Below are positions 55,380 to 64,000 of a stretch of 64,000 bases of DNA, piece after piece. This DNA comes from Lucinisca nassula (Eukaryota > Mollusca > Bivalvia > Lucinida > Lucinidae), in the NCBI GenBank assembly GCA_963580285.1, contig OY757011.1:160815908-160879907 (forward strand), given 5' to 3'. The stretch's first letter is position 1. Each line of letters starts with the position of its first letter. A program made the translations under genes and the position numbers. The notes below the pieces were generated by a model, which was given only the letters and a program-made list of their open reading frames with translations, was not told the origin of the DNA and did no database searches.

Positions 55380-55612
55380 AAGCGCTTTGGTACAGTGGTA
55401 AAGCAACGGATTTGAGATCGAGAGGTAGCCGGGTAGCCGGTTCGATCCCCGCAAGCGCCAGGTGTTTTGTCCTTGAGCAAGAGGCTCTATCCACATTGCT
55501 AGTACTGGTTTCTTACCAGAAAGAGGAAGAAAATGCGGGCTATACTGAAGATTAGTACTAATTTACTAAATGTGTTACCCTCTATAAATGGAGTCGATTA
55601 TTATTATTATTA
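55380..55612 (+). mobile_element. tRNA-derived SINE family U, copy 1
   Basis: The tRNA-like head GCGCTTTGGTACAGTGGTAA...GGTTCGATCCCCGCAAGCGCC has acceptor pairing (GCGCTT / AAGCGC). GTAGCCGG is repeated once in the variable region. The body has TAGTACTGGTTTCTTACC, AAGATTAGTACTAA and ATGTGTTACCCTCTATAAA, then an (ATT)n tail. A second copy is at 62707. Confidence 0.8.
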
Positions 55613-56109
55613 CCTGTGCTTTGTACATAACGTCCCAGGGATAGTCACATGGACAACAGCAGGTGCCAAGTTTTTGGAGTATTAGTAACTTTTGGTCAAC
55701 TGACAGACAATCGACCCAAAACAATGTTTGGTTCTTGCCGTTCCATTTTTTTTTCACTGTGCATTTTAATGGGCGTGTGTGCAAACTATATTGGTCAGTG
55801 ATAGACACGTGGACATCAACAGTATACTCACTTTTATATTGACAAACAATCTACCCCTCATCCCTCACCCCTCAAGTGCTGAAAAGTGAACTACGTTCAA
55901 GAAAAAACGTTTGGCCTGGATGTTATGTGTTTATCTAGTAACATGTTATATGTTTCTCTCGACATATGTTTCTCTGGTGCAAGCGAGAAGAAAAATATGG
56001 CAGCAAAAAGATAGAAGATGGTGACGTGTTTATTTTCTTAAAAATAGTAGATTCATCGAAAACAAACTTAGTACAACACAATTAATCGCGAAAAACCGAT
56101 CTCTCTCTT
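55613..56109. other. Low-copy spacer, no feature seen
   Basis: No exon with good borders or repeat ends recognised. Confidence 0.3.
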
Positions 56110-56232
56110 TTAAAGGAAAACAACAAAAACAAACAACAACAACAAAAAAAAACATCAACAAAAACACACAAAAAAAACAACAACAAAAAAATGCAAAAAA
56201 ACAACAACAACAACAACAAAAAAAAAAAACAT
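56110..56232. repeat. A-rich (AAC)n low-complexity tract
   Basis: About 120 bp of A runs with CAACAAC units. Confidence 0.9.
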
Positions 56233-56618
56233 GCTCCGTAGGATTTGCTCCCGATGGCAGCCCCTATAATTTAAAAAGATTGTTTTATTTATTTAGAACA
56301 CCTTCACAATGAATGTTAATGATGATGATAAACATATACATGCTGCTATAACAAAAGGCAATACAAATATCCACTCGAGGTGATTTCGCCTATTAATGCT
56401 TGTCGTTTCCATTAGGCATAATGAGTGCTAAGGCCATCTAAAGTGTTGAAGAACGGTGAAGTGTGAGATGGTGCGACATGACAAAACCTTGCTGTAGGAT
56501 TCGAACTATGCCACATGCAATGTGAAATCGAGAAAAGTGTCTCTTTTGGCACAGTGAGTACACGTACATTGACACCTACTTGGTAACCAACCCCTGTAAA
56601 ATATTCTTCGAAATACAG

Positions 56619-56660
56619 ATGAAACTGAAATGCAGAAGAAAGCGTTCAAAAGTGGAGAAA
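56619..56660 (+). other. Candidate micro-exon
   Basis: TTCTTCGAAATACAG precedes a 42-nt segment ending at a consensus GTAAGT donor. The frame reads MKLKCRRKRSKVEK. It is short enough to be chance. Confidence 0.2.
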
Positions 56661-56692
56661 GTAAGTTCTCACGCACGTACATGACACGGGTC

Positions 56693-56984
56693 CCCGCCCA
56701 TCGGGGCTTGAAGAAATAGATGGGATGCATGATGCTTCCACGCAGAGCTGAAACCGACCCGCACACGAGTCCTGGTAAACCGCTTAGAGGATCTAAGCCT
56801 GCCCAGGCGAAGCGGTGCGAGTCCATGCTTATAAACCCTATTGGTTTCATTGGTCGAGAGGGCTTGAGATGCCATTTAATCTCAATGTCGGGTAAAAGTC
56901 CCACAGAATTGGAAGCAACTACTCCAAAATGACCGTTTCAGTTTTGACGGGGACGTTAAACCTCAAATCAAACAAAACAAACAA
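56693..56984 (+). mobile_element. SINE-like family S, copy 8
   Basis: Full-length from CCCCGCCCATCGGGGCTTGA to a CAAACAAAC tail. ACGTACAT at 56675-56682 and 56985-56992 may be the target duplication. Confidence 0.75.
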
Positions 56985-57160
56985 ACGTACATACACACAT
57001 GCAAACTTTCAGATAGGGTGACTGTTGGGTTTAAATTAAGTACTGCTGCCATACAACTGAAACTAGGCCGAATAGTACAATATCGCTGTTCAAAATGATA
57101 TAAGCCCAGTATGTCTGTACTGAAATGCAAATAGTACGAAATCGCAGTAATACTTTGACC

Positions 57161-57783
57161 ATATATATGTTCTGCGCAAAGTAGGAATCGGTACAATTCC
57201 GGAATTGTCATGCGCCAAATAGGATCTCTCACTTTGTTGCGCAAAGTGAGAATTTATACCTTGCGCAAGACAATTCCGGAATTTTCCCTGCGCAAAGTGA
57301 GAATCGGGACAAAGTAGGAATACTTATTTTTTCTGTATTTAATATATGGTTTATTGCACTTATGAATTCTATTATTAAATTATTAATAATAAATTATTGA
57401 GTAGTTTATTAAATATGCAAATAATTAGAAAACAGAATAAAGACATGCATTTTGAGATCATACTTCGTGTTAAGATATCTGGAAGAAATTGAACTAGTTA
57501 ATATGTTAATTATGTTGCAATACGGAAGGGGGACGTAAATTATAATTATTTTTTTAGCTTTGGTTTTACAGCCCTTACAAGATTATTTCACTCCTTTCGA
57601 GCCGATCGTTAATCAGAGGTGGGCGGAAATAAAAACTGATAAAAACCTACCTGACCTTCTGTTTCAGAACTTTGTATCTCTCATGTGGCCCGATGAGAGG
57701 CCTGATGATTGAGAGTCAGCGCTTGTACCAATTAGGTCATGGAGCCGCAAATCATTATTAACACTTTGCGCAGAACATATATA
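57161..57783. mobile_element. TIR element with repeated GCGCAAAGT motifs
   Basis: ATATATGTTCTGCGCAAAGT at left is inverted at right (ACTTTGCGCAGAACATATAT). GCGCAAAGT or its complement occurs about five times, mostly at 57171-57300, with an inverted ACAATTCCGGAATTGTC. It contains SINE T2. Confidence 0.65.
57548..57745 (-). mobile_element. SINE-like family T, copy 2
   Basis: On the minus strand the body ends in AGGGCTGTAAAACC then an A/T-rich tail, with GTTAATCAGAGGTGGGCG on plus. The head TGACCTAATTGGTACAAGCG is A-box-like, suggesting tRNA origin. Confidence 0.65.
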
Positions 57784-57938
57784 CTTGCTAGTTTCGACCG
57801 TCAAGGCCGCAACAGTGACCCTATATAAACTGACGCTGAATGAAAGAAAGAAGAATGAAAAGAGTTATGTTTTATCCTAGACGTATTTTAGATATTCACT
57901 TTCATAAGAAACTTTAACAAAAACTTAACGGTGCTTAC

Positions 57939-58036
57939 CTTGCCAGGGAACTGCCAAAATCTGGTTAAATATCTTAACACGTTTTCCCATTTTCACTTCC
58001 AAAAGCAGATTGTTTTGACCTCAGTTAATTCTTGTT
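57939..58036 (-). CDS. Exon with initiator ATG (unknown gene)
   Basis: On the minus strand acceptor TGTTACTGATTTCAG and donor GTAAGC bound a 98-nt exon. The first ATG (57990-57988) opens a frame encoding MGKRVKIFNQILAVPWQ and leaves in phase 1. 46 nt of 5' UTR precede it. It has the phase required to join the coiled-coil exon at 29874 on the same strand about 28 kb away, but nothing proves that link. I do not recognise the peptide. Confidence 0.5.
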
Positions 58037-58353
58037 CTGAAATCAGTAACATTTCAATTAAGGTATGAATGTATTTTCATTTATTTACTCTTTTGTTCTT
58101 TGAGCCATGAACTTGTTTCATTTATCAAGCAATACTTTTAATTGATTTGTGTAATTTGTAATGACAGCATCTCTCAGGTGTACATTTAAGTTCAGTAGCA
58201 GTGACAAAAGTATGTAACGCGGTTGTTTTCATAAATTACAAAAGCACGAGGGACATTCGATGTGCAACGTAACTAGTTTCATATCTTTAAATCACCAAAA
58301 CGGAACACTGGCAAACGCGGTGTCTGATCTAGGCCTTCGCTGTTTGCGGAAAA
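58037..58353. other. Low-copy spacer ending in hairpin H half
   Basis: 58310-58347 has GCAAACGCGGTGTCTGATCT, a single arm of family H. No other feature. Confidence 0.35.
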
Positions 58354-58574
58354 TCATTACGAAAACAAGCCTATTCAAATATATTGAAATTTTTACCACC
58401 AAAAATGAAAATTTTTAGATAAAAAATTTAATATTTTATGTTTCTGCACAAAACATAGTTTATGGGTACCCACAATCTATGTTTAACAGAAATAAGAAAC
58501 AAATAATCGATACCCTTGTATATAAAAGTTGGGGTTTCAGGGGGTTGAAATTATATAGGCGTGTTTTCGCGATG
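58354..58574. mobile_element. MITE family Y, copy 5 (palindrome collapsed)
   Basis: TTACGAAAACAAGCCTATTC and ATATAGGCGTGTTTTCGCGA ends intact. The central palindrome is reduced to GGGTACCCACAATC, as if both arms were deleted. Confidence 0.75.
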
Positions 58575-58724
58575 TGCAGTCTTTTTAACACGAAGTTCTA
58601 AAAATAATACATGCTGACACCACTAAATTTCAAAATGTACTACTACCATATATAAGGCGGAAGATTCCATTGAGTTTAAAATGGGTTAAGAAAGTCAGTA
58701 TAAAAAACTAGCGTGCATGAAACT

Positions 58725-59156
58725 TATATTCTTGCACACCAGACAAGGAAATCCGTGATTTTACCCTGGAATAGAAATTTATGTTCTGACCCTGGTGTTC
58801 CGACCCAATATCGAATATTCCCGCGTGTTTGATAAATGTACTGGTTGAATACGACCTCGTAAGCGCCGTCGTTAAGGTTGACGCCATGCACGTTACGTGA
58901 CGTCACTAAACATTCCTGTAGTGTCATCACAATATGGCGGACGTTGGTAACCGAAGTGACTACAGCATTAAAATCCGCGCTAAAAATGGAAGGTATGCAA
59001 GAAAAGGAATCCTATATGGGTGTGAGGGGTGGATAGAAAAATCCGTCCCTCGGGAACACTGTCCGGCATCACTCGGCAAGCCTCGTGATGCCGGACAGTG
59101 ACCATCGGGACGGATTTTTCCATCCACCCCTCACACCCATATAAGATTCTTATAAG
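58725..59156 (-). mobile_element. P-family hairpin transposon, copy 3 (divergent hairpin)
   Basis: The minus strand ends with the same TTGTCTGGTGTGCAAGAATA terminus as copies 1-2. The hairpin (59010-59150, arms ~66 bp, centre TCGGCAAGCCTC) has different arm sequence. Confidence 0.8.
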
Positions 59157-59600
59157 TAATTCTGTAAACATGGTTGGCTTGAACACTTTCAAGGAGCTTT
59201 ATATTTTCTGTCGCCATTTACTATCTTCCAGTGTACTGCATGGACCTAGCGTTTAATAAAGCACCAAACCGATTTCCGGAGCAGACTGCAATGTTGATTT
59301 ATTAGTTTTCTAAGAAAATCAGTATTGAACATTTATGTGTAAGATAAAATGAAATTTCAAGCTTGTTTTTCTTACAAAAATAAAAAAAAATAGTCTTGAC
59401 TTAGTGTTTAATTTCAGGGCACTCATTTGTCAAAACTTACCTGAAATATACCTCAGTTACATGTAGGCGGTTCTAATGATTGCTCACAATTAGTTTTGGA
59501 ACAGAGACAACACAAATATTTGTAACCCCCACTTTTGTGTATACACCAAAACTTTGATCGCTCGAACACCGATGGCTCGTTTACCACGACTGATTTGAAC
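59157..59600. other. Spacer with family X/Y fragments
   Basis: 59465-59500 is a half palindrome (AGGCGGTTCTAATGA). 59549-59592 is a family X end (CGCTCGAACACCGATGGCTC). No gene. Confidence 0.45.
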
Positions 59601-59654
59601 CCGTACATTACGAAAACACGCATTACGATAACACACTCGAGCGACACAATGCAT

Positions 59655-59896
59655 TTTTTCACATATGGTCATTTTTTCTGATGAAAATCCTTGATATTTT
59701 TCTAATAAATACTGCAAACAAAGGTTGTGGGTGCTCGTTAGAACCGCCTCAGTGAGGTGGTTCAAACGAGTACCCGCATCCTATGTCTTGGACCAAAAAT
59801 AAGAAAAAAAAGTGTATACCCCGTGAACCCTAGTTTTCTCTATATAAAGTTGGGTATAGGGTGGGGTATTCCTTTCACGAACTTGTTCACGTGATG
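59655..59896. mobile_element. MITE family Y, subfamily 2, copy 2
   Basis: Palindrome GTGCTCGTTAGAACCGCCTC / GAGGTGGTTCAAACGAGTAC with the same flanks as 33575-33800. Confidence 0.7.
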
Positions 59897-59950
59897 CCTA
59901 CACAAAAACATTGTAAATGTTACCCTAAAAACACGAATTTTTTAAGATGA
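59893..59950. mobile_element. MITE family Y, copy 6, left part (split by HINE A3)
   Basis: ACATTGTAAATGTTACCC and ATTTTTTAAGATGA are family Y left-half motifs. They continue at 63323 after a 3.37-kb insert. Confidence 0.65.
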
Positions 59951-62900
59951 ACCACAGGCCCAAGGGGACCTGTCGCTCTACTGGCTACATTCAACCAGCT
60001 GTCTAAGTTTATTATATTAAAAAAGACAAGTGATCCACCCAAGGAATATTCATGCTAAATTACAATAGAAACCATCCAACTGACCATTTTGAAGTTTTCC
60101 TTCCTAAATCTTCATTATGCTTATCCAGGGTTCTGATAAAAACTGGTCCAAAACCCAATGCTGTCAATCTCCACCCAATTGATGCTGCACATGGAATTTG
60201 ACTAAGACTGGCCAGCATTCAAGCTCAAAAGGATGGATGGATGGGCAGACAGATGGACACAGATGGACAGACAGAAGGACAGATGTAAACCAGTATCACC
60301 CGTGGAAATATAAATACATGTATAATCTGTTGTGGGCCTCATGGTTTCAGAATATATATATATTTTTAAAGTTTTTCCCTTTTGTTAGTCTTTTGCAGCT
60401 AATGACCCCCATGGCGTTTCCAATTTGGGCCAAAGGAACATGGTTGGTAGGATTTATAACTAAATCGCTCACTAAAGCCCCAGAGGTCCTTACATCTGAA
60501 ACAGGTGAAGGTTAAGGGTTGGCTAGACTCCTATCTGGTAAATTGCAGCCAACAGTCTTCAGCAAAGGACATCAGGACATCTTTCTTGGCTTTTGCAATG
60601 TTTCATTTTTTTTCTACGTGGCATTACAGAAACTAACCTGAAAAAAAAGTTTGGTTCTCTGTTTCCCTGTTATGAAAAACAAGGAACAGAAAAACCTCAC
60701 AGGCACTATATATACTGTGAGGAAAAAACAAAAGGGCCTAGTTCAAATCCTTTGTACCAAAAACAAAATGAAATTTCTCACCTTTTGTCTTGAAGTTTTC
60801 AATATTTCCAAACAAGAATTGACATACAGCCTGCATAACTTGAAACAAGGACTCAATTCTGTGGGAAATACATGCTGCCATGGAAAACAGAGTTTCTATC
60901 TGATCATTTAAAATTGCTGCATACTAAATATCTAATCTCTGGTCTCATTGGTTTCAAGGAAGAAGATTTTATTTTATGTTTTTGTTTCATTGTAAGTCTA
61001 TGGTATATAAAGAGCCCAGGGGCGTGACCAATTTGGACTCTAGGGGCATGGCTGGCAGGATTTATGTAGGTGACCACTTAACGTTGCTACATACTTAATA
61101 TCTAAGCTCTGGGCCTTATGGTTTGAGGGAAGAAAAGAAGATTGTTTATTTTTTCCCATTATGAGTCTATGGGAGATAATGATCCCCGGGGTCGCGGTTG
61201 ATTTAAACCCAAGGGGTATGGTTGGCAGGATTTATGTACAGGACAACTTGAAATTGCAAAATACTACATTTTACATTATAAGTCTGTGGGAGATAATGAG
61301 CCCTGGGTCGTGGCCAACCCTAGTGGCATGACTCGCAGGATACTTACCGTTGCTACATACTAAATATCTAAGCTCTGGCTCTTATGGTTTGAGATATTTT
61401 TATAGTGTTTCCCATTATAAGTCTATGGGAGCTATAGTGCTCCAGGGGCGTGGTTGGTTTGAAACTAAGGGGTGTGGTTGGCAGGATTTATGTAGAGGTC
61501 CACTTGACATTGCTACACACAACGTTTAACATTATAAGTATATAGGAGCTAATGTGCTCCAGGGGCGGGGTTGATTTCAAACCAAGGGGTATGGATTTAT
61601 GTAGTTGTCCACTTGACATTGCTACACACAACGTTTTACATTATAAGTCTACGGGAGCTAATGAACCATGGGGCGTGGCCAAGTTGGACCCCAGGGGCAT
61701 GGTCGGCAGGATTTATGTAGGTGACCACTTAACATTGATACGACTAGGATCTTATGGTTTCAAAGAAGAAGGGTTTGGAAGTTTGTTTCATTTTAAGTAT
61801 ATGAGAGCGAATGAGCTAACCCTAACCCTAATCCTTTGGACTCCAGGGGCATGGTTAAAAGGATTTATGTTCGTGACCACTCAACATTGCTTTATTCCAG
61901 ATATTTATGCTCTAGGCCTTATGGTTTCAGAGAATTTGTAAGTTGTTCCCATGGTAGATCATGAGCCCAGGCGTATGACCAATTTGGACCCTGGGAGCAT
62001 GGTTGGTTGGATGTAGGTGACAACTTAACATCGCTACATTCTAAATATCAAACTCTGGGCCTCATGGTTTCAGAGATAGACAGTATGAAGTTTGTTATAT
62101 ATTATAAGTCTGTGGGAGCTAATGAGTCCCGATGTATGGCCAATTGGGACACCAGAGGCATGTTTGGCAGGATGTAAGTAGGTTGCCACTTAGCATTGCA
62201 ACATGCTAAACATCTAAGCTCTGGGCCTTATGGTTTCAGAGAAGAAGAGTTTTGAAGTTTTCCCATTGTTAGTCTATGGGAGTTAATGAGCCTCAGGGCA
62301 TGGCCAAATTGGACCCTAGGTACATGGTTGGCAAGATTTATGTTGATCACCACTTAGCGTTGCTATTTACTAAAAATCTAAGCTCTTGGCCTTATGGTTT
62401 GAGAGAAGAAGATTTTTCTCTTTATGAGTCTATGAAAGCTAGTGAGCCCAGGGCGTGGCCAATTTGGACCCCTGAGGCATGATCGGCAGGATTTATGTGA
62501 GTGACCACTTGACGTTGCTGCATACTAAATATCTTAGCTCTGGGCCTTATGGTTTCAGAGAATATTTTTTTTCCATAAAGTCTATGGATGCTAATAAGCC
62601 TCTGGGCGTGGCCAATTTAGACCCCAAGGACATGGTTGGCAGGATTTATGTAGGTGAACACTTGATGTTGCTACAGCTTTGAGCCTTATTGTTTCAGAGA
62701 AGAATGTTGAAGTGGATCGCTGTGGTGCAGTGGTATAGCATCGGATTTGAGATCGAGAGGTATCCGGTTCGATCCTCGCAAGTGCCAAGTGTTGTTTCCT
62801 TTATCCACATTGCAAAGTACTGGTTCCTACCCAGGAAAAGAGGGCCACTTGGAAGATTAGTACTAGTACTAAATGTGTTACCCTCTATAAATAAAGTCGA

Positions 62901-63322
62901 TTATTATTGTTATTAAATTTTCCCTTTGTAAGTCTATGGAAGCAATGGGCCATGGGGCATGGCCATGGCGGCAGTTTTTTGTTTTCTGAACAAAATTTCT
63001 TCAAGGAATCTGAAAGAGGTCCACCCAAGAAACAGTCATGCAAGCTAAGAATGAAATCCAATAAGCGGTTTTGGAGAAGATTTTTTAAGATTTTTGTTTT
63101 TAATTTTTGTAGCTTTGTTGCTGTAACAACCAGAGTTCTGCGTGTAACGAAATTCTTTGAAGGAAGTTTGAAGAAGACTATGCAAGGAACGTTCCTGTGA
63201 GGTTTGGTTACAATCAGTCGTGTAGTTTAAAGAAAAGAAAGGGAAAGCACGGACGCACTGACGCACGGACGTACGATGGACACATGACCATAAGCTAAGC
63301 CCCGCTTTGGCTAGTGGAGCTA
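59951..63322 (+). mobile_element. HINE-like element A3 inserted in MITE Y
   Basis: 5' end ACCACAGGCCCAAGGGGACC then TGTCGCTC; 3' end TAAGCCCCGCTTTGGCTAG then TGGAGCT. The ~165 bp core units (CTACATACTAAATATCTAAG, GGCATGGTTGGCAGGATTTA) match A1/A2. GACAGATGGACAG tracts (60236-60290) and GGACGCACTGACGCACGGAC (63250) lie near the ends. About 3.37 kb; contains SINE U2. Confidence 0.7.
62707..62915 (+). mobile_element. tRNA-derived SINE family U, copy 2 (nested in A3)
   Basis: ATCGCTGTGGTGCAGTGGTA (A box) and GGTTCGATCCT (B box), then TACTGGTTCCTACCCAGG, AAGATTAGTACTAGTAC and ATAAAGTCGATTATTATTG. The HINE unit resumes at TTTTCCCTTTGTAAGTC. Confidence 0.8.
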
Positions 63323-63523
63323 AAAATTGCGATACTTTTCTTATCTTTGCTCAAAATATAGACACGTTTGAACCACCTCATTGAGGCGGTTCTAAAGAAT
63401 ACCCACAATCAATATTTTACAGCTGAAATAAGAAAAATAAGGTTTACCCCTGTAAACCAGAGTTTTACCGTATAAAAGTGGAGTTCAAAGGGGTCAAAAT
63501 TACATAGGCGTGTTTTCGTGATG
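63323..63523. mobile_element. MITE family Y, copy 6, right part
   Basis: It resumes AAAATTGCGATACTTTTCTT and includes the palindrome (TTTGAACCACCTCATTGAGG / CGGTTCTAAAGAATACCC). It ends TAGGCGTGTTTTCGTGATG. Confidence 0.75.
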
Positions 63524-63586
63524 TATGTTAGCACCTAAGAAATTCTTAAAATACCTTCAACAACAAATATCTAGAGATAATATAGG

Positions 63587-63831
63587 CCCCGAGATTATAA
63601 AACTTTTTTTCATGCTCAACTCACTTGAGCATGAAATTAGTCCTGCTCACATATTTTAAAATGCCAACAATTGTTGGCATTTTAAAATCTGAGAGCAGGA
63701 CAAGTAACATTCCCTGCTTTCTGTGAAGTAAAAATCGCTCAAATTTCTAGTATTTTAATTTTTATGAGCATCGCAAGTTTTATGCTCAGCTGAGTTGAGC
63801 ATGAAAACAGTTTTATAACCTCGGTGCCAGG
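63587..63831. mobile_element. MITE family Z, complete copy
   Basis: GGCCCCGAGATTATAAAACT and AGTTTTATAACCTCGGTGCC ends; inner TGCTCAACTCA / TGAGTTGAGCA. Central palindrome AAAATGCCAACAATTGTTGG then CATTTT. 245 bp. Confidence 0.8.
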
Positions 63832-63854
63832 AAGACGTTTCAGATTATCAGGAA

Positions 63855-63929
63855 ATGTGTGTTGTGTGTATTCATTAGAATTGCTTCTGTTAGGCACTTC
63901 TATTAGGCGATTCTAATGAATACACATAA
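63855..63929. mobile_element. Family X-type palindrome fragment
   Basis: GTGTGTATTCATTAGAATTG and GCGATTCTAATGAATACACA arms with loop around GTTAGGCACTTC. The X termini are not present. Confidence 0.6.
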
Positions 63930-64000
63930 GCCCCCGCCCAAAGGGGCTTGAAGAAATATATGGGCTGCATGATGCTTCCACGCAGAGCTGAATCCGGCCC
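63930..64000 (+). mobile_element. SINE-like family S, copy 9 (cut by window end)
   Basis: Begins CCCCCGCCCAAAGGGGCTTG and runs to CAGAGCTGAATCCGGCCC at the window edge. Confidence 0.75.

Noticed and set aside
55380..55462. A real tRNA gene
   Set aside because: The acceptor arms pair, but the GTAGCCGG duplication, the SINE body and (ATT)n tail, and a second copy at 62707 point to a tRNA-derived SINE.
59391..59460. Exon between AATTTCAG and ACTTACC-type signals
   Set aside because: The borders lie on opposite strands or overlap as CAGGTAAGT; no frame of useful length.
61816..61836. Telomere-like CTAACCCTAACCCTAA
   Set aside because: Only two to three units inside a HINE core repeat; far too short for an interstitial telomere.

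Overview
The window looks like nuclear DNA of a metazoan, most likely a bivalve mollusc. It is AT-rich, has widely spaced short exons with GT/AG borders, several tRNA-derived SINE families, dense palindromic MITEs and long arrays of 130-210 bp tandem repeats with stem-loop ends. The bivalve assignment rests on my memory of similar repeats in clam genomes and is inference. There is no bacterial operon, no CRISPR array, no rRNA and no intact long ORF.

Host genes are a very small part. On the minus strand at 0.36-5.27 kb, three exons with matching phases encode the first ~113 residues of an N-myristoylation-type EF-hand-like protein that continues off the left edge. A CCAAT-containing exon-like segment near 12 kb could be its promoter and 5' exon. 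A second minus-strand gene at 26.7-29.9 kb has a 336-nt phase 1-1 coiled-coil exon followed by a related terminal exon. One minus-strand exon with an initiator ATG (57.9-58.0 kb) and one plus-strand exon (27.5 kb) have good splice signals but no identified partners.

Most of the rest is mobile DNA. Retroelements: a broken non-LTR retrotransposon (21.8-24.75 kb) whose 3' half carries an insert with a hammerhead ribozyme motif, an RT remnant (17.1-17.9 kb), an ORF1-like remnant (20.2 kb), and at least six SINE or SINE-like families. DNA transposons: MITEs with TA, TTA or TTAA target sites, many built on long central palindromes. Rolling-circle (Helentron/HINE-like) elements occupy 7.6-11.0, 13.2-16.6, 31.2-33.6, 45.4-47.0, 47.8-54.8 and 59.95-63.3 kb. 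They share short inverted terminal motifs and a 3' stem-loop but carry different tandem cores. The 47.8-54.8 kb block is a higher-order array of 2,107-bp units.

Strongest items for follow-up: the hammerhead motif in the LINE; the 2,107-bp array with 5' ends at each junction but one 3' hairpin; the palindrome shared by two MITE families with different ends; the P-family hairpins that keep structure but not sequence; and the satellite arrays packed with nuclear-receptor half-sites.
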